Below, piece by piece: positions 6,756 to 8,782 of a stretch of 8,782 bases of DNA; the first letter of the stretch is position 1; every line of letters begins with the position of its first letter. Origin of the DNA: Verrucomicrobiales bacterium (GTDB lineage: Bacteria; Verrucomicrobiota; Verrucomicrobiia; Methylacidiphilales; JAAUTS01); assembly GCA_031279715.1 (NCBI GenBank), contig JAITHY010000088.1:1-8782 (forward strand). The letters run 5' to 3'. The notes under the pieces were generated by a model. The model saw only the letters and a list, made by a program, of their open reading frames with translations, did no database searches and was not told the DNA's origin. A program made the position numbers and the translations under genes.

Positions 6756-7559
6756 ATGAAAAATATCATGGCTAAAATCATGGCGGTATCGGCGCTGGCA
6801 GTGACCCTGTCCGGCGGATGCGAGGCGTAAATTCTGTGGGAAAATCCCACGCCCATCACCATCAGCGGGGCGGATGACGTGCTGATGGACGGCACCCTCG
6901 TCGCCGCGTGGAACATCACCCAAACCGACATCGGCGACCGCACAGTGAACGGCGTCACCTTCACCAGTGTGCCGTACAACAATCCGCCCGCCGGGCTGTT
7001 CATCGCCTGCAACAATTTCGCCGCCACGAATTTGTATTTCAACTCCAGCAGCGTGCTGTCCGGTCCATACCGCGACATCGTGGGCAGCGGCGTGTACGCG
7101 CCCGACGCCGCCACGCCGCTCTATCTCCAACTGAACGGGCTGACCGTCGGCGTCACCTATCAGGTCAAGTTTTGGGTGCATGACCAGCGCGTTGCCAGCA
7201 ACGGGCGTTATTTGGTGCTCACCACCGATGGCTCCGTCAGCGGCAACATTCCCGTCAATCAAAACAACGCCTCTGAATATAACAACCCCGGCAATTTGGT
7301 GGTCTGTAATTTTACCGCCACCACTGACACTCAACTGTTCACCATCACCGCCGGTGGCGCCGCCGCCGCCAATGCTTTTCTCAACGCGCTGACGGTGAGC
7401 GTCATCCCGGAACCGCAGACCTGGGCGCTCATCCTCGGCGGCGGAGGTGTTTTGCTGGCATGCCGTCGCCGATTCCGCGCTGTTCGCTCACTGTCAGCGG
7501 TCAACGGGGCAGACGCCGCCGCCGATACTCGCGCGGAGTCAGCCCGTACCGGCGCTTGA
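6756..7559 (+). pseudogene. PEP-CTERM protein gene with in-frame TAA after the signal peptide
   Basis: From ATG 6756 the frame encodes a signal peptide of 24 residues (MKNIMAKIMAVSALAVTLSG, then GCEA) and then hits TAA at 6828-6830. The same frame continues immediately as ILWENPTPITISG and runs to 7559. In the intact paralogue at 1461-2222 the matching position is Gln (SQ-ILWDNP), so a single CAA-to-TAA change explains the break. The remainder keeps a normal PEP-CTERM layout: beta-rich domain with LTVGVTYQVKFWVHDQRVAS, then VIPEPQTW (PEP at codons 218-220), a hydrophobic helix LILGGGGVLLA, and basic CRRRFR. The basic end is followed by about 27 further residues, far longer than in the paralogue, overlapping the convergent AraC gene by 59 bases, so the original stop may also be lost. 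A GTG at 6879 could restart translation, but the product would lack a signal peptide. A sequencing error remains possible because the rest of the frame is intact. Confidence 0.8.
6836..6850 (+). other. Small stem-loop just after the premature TAA
   Basis: GTGGGA (6836-6841) pairs with TCCCAC (6845-6850) around a 3-base loop, beginning 5 bases after the in-frame TAA at 6828-6830. The intact paralogue lacks the pairing at the equivalent place. It could influence readthrough or reinitiation, but short stems like this arise easily by chance. Confidence 0.3.
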
Positions 7560-8541
7560 ATTGCGTGGCAAAGTAGGCGCTGCTGGAAAAACCCGCGCGG
7601 TAGGTGATGCCGGTGATGTTTTCAGCGGGGCGGCGGACCAATTCCGCCGCCGCCCATTCAAGACGGCAGCGGTTGAGATAATCCATCGGCGTGGTGTTGG
7701 TGAGACGCTTGCAATAGTTGACCAGCATCGTGCAACCAACGCCGCAACGCCCCGCCATGCGCTCCAATGTCCACGGTTCCGCCAGGCGCGTTCCGTTCAT
7801 GGCCAACTCGCGGAAAAACCGTCCAATCACACGCTCGGTCAAACTCCCGCCGACTTGAAAAATCCCGCGGGGCGCCTTGATTGCCCCGAGCAAGCCAAGC
7901 AGGATTTGATTGACGCTGACGATGACCTGCGACAAAAAACCCGCGCCCTGGCCCGCTTGGAGACCGGCGGAGATTTTTTGAAACGCCGAAATCAACTCCG
8001 GACCGGCGGAGTGGACGCAACGGGAATCGCCTCGCAAACTCTCTGTCAGCGCGCACAAGTCCGCCGGCTGCAATACAATCCACTCCGGCCACTGCCAGCG
8101 CTCCCTGAGGGTCAGCGCCCGCACGTCCAGAATCAGCCAATGCAAACGCCCCGGCCCGACCCGCGAGGTGCCATGACAGTGCCACTGCCACGGACAGGTC
8201 ACGGTCAGCGTCCCCGGCGCCAGTTGGAACAACTCATCGTCAGCGGCGAAATCCATGCCGCCGGTTTCCAGCAGCACAATCTCCAGCCCGTCGTTGCGAT
8301 GCGGTTCCATGCGCCAGTCCTGTGTGCCAACCGCGTCCCAAAACCCCAGGCTCTTCAAGCCAGGCAGCGCTTCCGGCGGCAGTTTGATTCCCGGATAATG
8401 CCCGTGGGTGAGACCATAAAAACGGATTTTGGCATCCTTAATCGCCTGTTTTTGCGCGCGGCACGGGTCAATTTCAAAAATCATCCGATTTTTTTCCCCG
8501 CGCCGCCCGCTAAAATTTCCGTCTGTGACCCTGGCACTCAT
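7501..8541 (-). CDS. AraC-family transcriptional regulator (second copy type)
   Basis: A 346-residue regulator. The N-terminal region (about 80-145) looks like a cupin-type sensing domain: PHRNDGLEIVLLETGGMDF, then LAPGTLTVTCPWQWHCHG. The C-terminal region (about 255-345) is an AraC double helix-turn-helix: TLERMAGRCGVGCTMLVNYCK for HTH1, and ITGITYRAGFSSSAYFATQF for HTH2, ending LTPREYRRRR. It is not a close copy of the regulator at 521-1339; the two share the domain plan only. It is divergent from the gene starting at 8608, its likely target, and its 3' end overlaps the tail of the broken PEP-CTERM gene. The start is placed at ATG 8541; a TTG at 8547 and an ATG at 8484 (MIFEID) are alternatives. 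The 8484 start would leave a more usual 123-base divergent promoter region. The function class is secure; the ligand is unknown, with a sugar likely by context. Confidence 0.92.
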   Translation of the reverse strand: MSARVTDGNFSGRRGEKNRMIFEIDPCRAQKQAIKDAKIRFYGLTHGHYPGIKLPPEALPGLKSLGFWDAVGTQDWRMEPHRNDGLEIVLLETGGMDFAADDELFQLAPGTLTVTCPWQWHCHGTSRVGPGRLHWLILDVRALTLRERWQWPEWIVLQPADLCALTESLRGDSRCVHSAGPELISAFQKISAGLQAGQGAGFLSQVIVSVNQILLGLLGAIKAPRGIFQVGGSLTERVIGRFFRELAMNGTRLAEPWTLERMAGRCGVGCTMLVNYCKRLTNTTPMDYLNRCRLEWAAAELVRRPAENITGITYRAGFSSSAYFATQFKRRYGLTPREYRRRRLPR

Positions 8542-8607
8542 TTTCAATTTTCACCACTGAAGCCGTTTGAAAGACAACCCGGCGCCCATTTGCCAGTTTA
8601 TCGCCCT

Positions 8608-8782
8608 ATGAAACATCCCTCAACAAAAACCACACGGCCCAAACAGCCCGGCAAAACATTCGTGAAAAAATCACCCGCTTGGTGGTGTTTGGGCTTGCTG
8701 GCGGCGGGCGCGGTTTCGGTGTGGGCGCGGGATCATCTGGTTTATCCCGAAGACCGCGTCGTGCCGCTGAAAAACACCATCG
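8608..8782 (+). CDS. Exported or membrane-anchored protein, N-terminal fragment
   Basis: An ATG at 8608 opens a frame that runs past the window end (58 complete codons). The N-terminus is basic (MKHPSTKTTRPKQPGKTFVK), then comes a hydrophobic segment around WWCLGLLAAGAVSVWA with a plausible signal-peptidase site after VWA, then a mature start RDHLVYPEDRVVPLKNTI. This fits a long signal peptide or an N-terminal anchor. Too little is present to name a family. Divergent placement beside an AraC regulator suggests a regulated exported protein, plausibly another glycan-related one. No clear ribosome-binding site precedes it. Confidence 0.65.
   Translation, partial: MKHPSTKTTRPKQPGKTFVKKSPAWWCLGLLAAGAVSVWARDHLVYPEDRVVPLKNTI

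Noticed and set aside
6828..6830. Recoded stop (selenocysteine or pyrrolysine) in the PEP-CTERM gene
   Set aside because: The codon is TAA; those systems use TGA and TAG, and the paralogue has an ordinary Gln there.

Overview
The window looks like chromosome from a GC-rich, Gram-negative, polysaccharide-degrading bacterium, most likely of the Verrucomicrobiota (Opitutaceae-like). That placement is inferred from the combination of PEP-CTERM surface proteins, an autotransporter beta-barrel, AraC-family regulators, an exported GH29 alpha-L-fucosidase and a large beta-helix protein. No rRNA or other marker gene is present to confirm it. No RNA gene, CRISPR array, transposase or integrase was seen.

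Layout. (1) 1-441, +: the C-terminal end of an outer-membrane autotransporter barrel. (2) 442-520: convergent spacer with a strong 16-bp hairpin built from CGCAAAG words. (3) 521-1339, -: an AraC-family regulator. (4) 1461-2222 and 2219-3907, +: a PEP-CTERM protein and a GH29 alpha-L-fucosidase with a C-terminal F5/8 type C domain, joined by a 4-base ATGA overlap and divergent from the regulator. (5) 4024-6456, -: an 810-residue exported parallel beta-helix protein with a C-terminal PDZ domain. (6) 6457-6755: spacer holding a degraded, about 84% identical copy of the fucosidase 3' end and its downstream DNA. (7) 6756-7559, +: a second PEP-CTERM gene, paralogous to the first, broken by an in-frame TAA at the end of its signal peptide. 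(8) 7501-8541, -: a second AraC-family regulator, tail-to-tail with and overlapping gene 7. (9) 8608 to the window end, +: the start of an exported or membrane protein divergent from that regulator.

Functionally this reads as a fucose-containing glycan locus. An AraC regulator probably senses a sugar and controls the divergent PEP-CTERM/fucosidase pair. The beta-helix protein is a candidate second carbohydrate-active enzyme. The second AraC/PEP-CTERM set looks like a diverged, partly decayed duplicate module.

The most unusual signals are not single genes. A short word, GTCAGCG/CGCTGAC, occurs 28 times by hand count, often as half of an interrupted palindrome CGCTGAC-N-GTCAGCG. It is nearly absent from the beta-helix gene (1 of the 28). 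That gene is also lower in GC on sampled lines and is bracketed by the two direct-repeat copies. Together these suggest the beta-helix gene is an insertion into an older fucosidase/PEP-CTERM arrangement.
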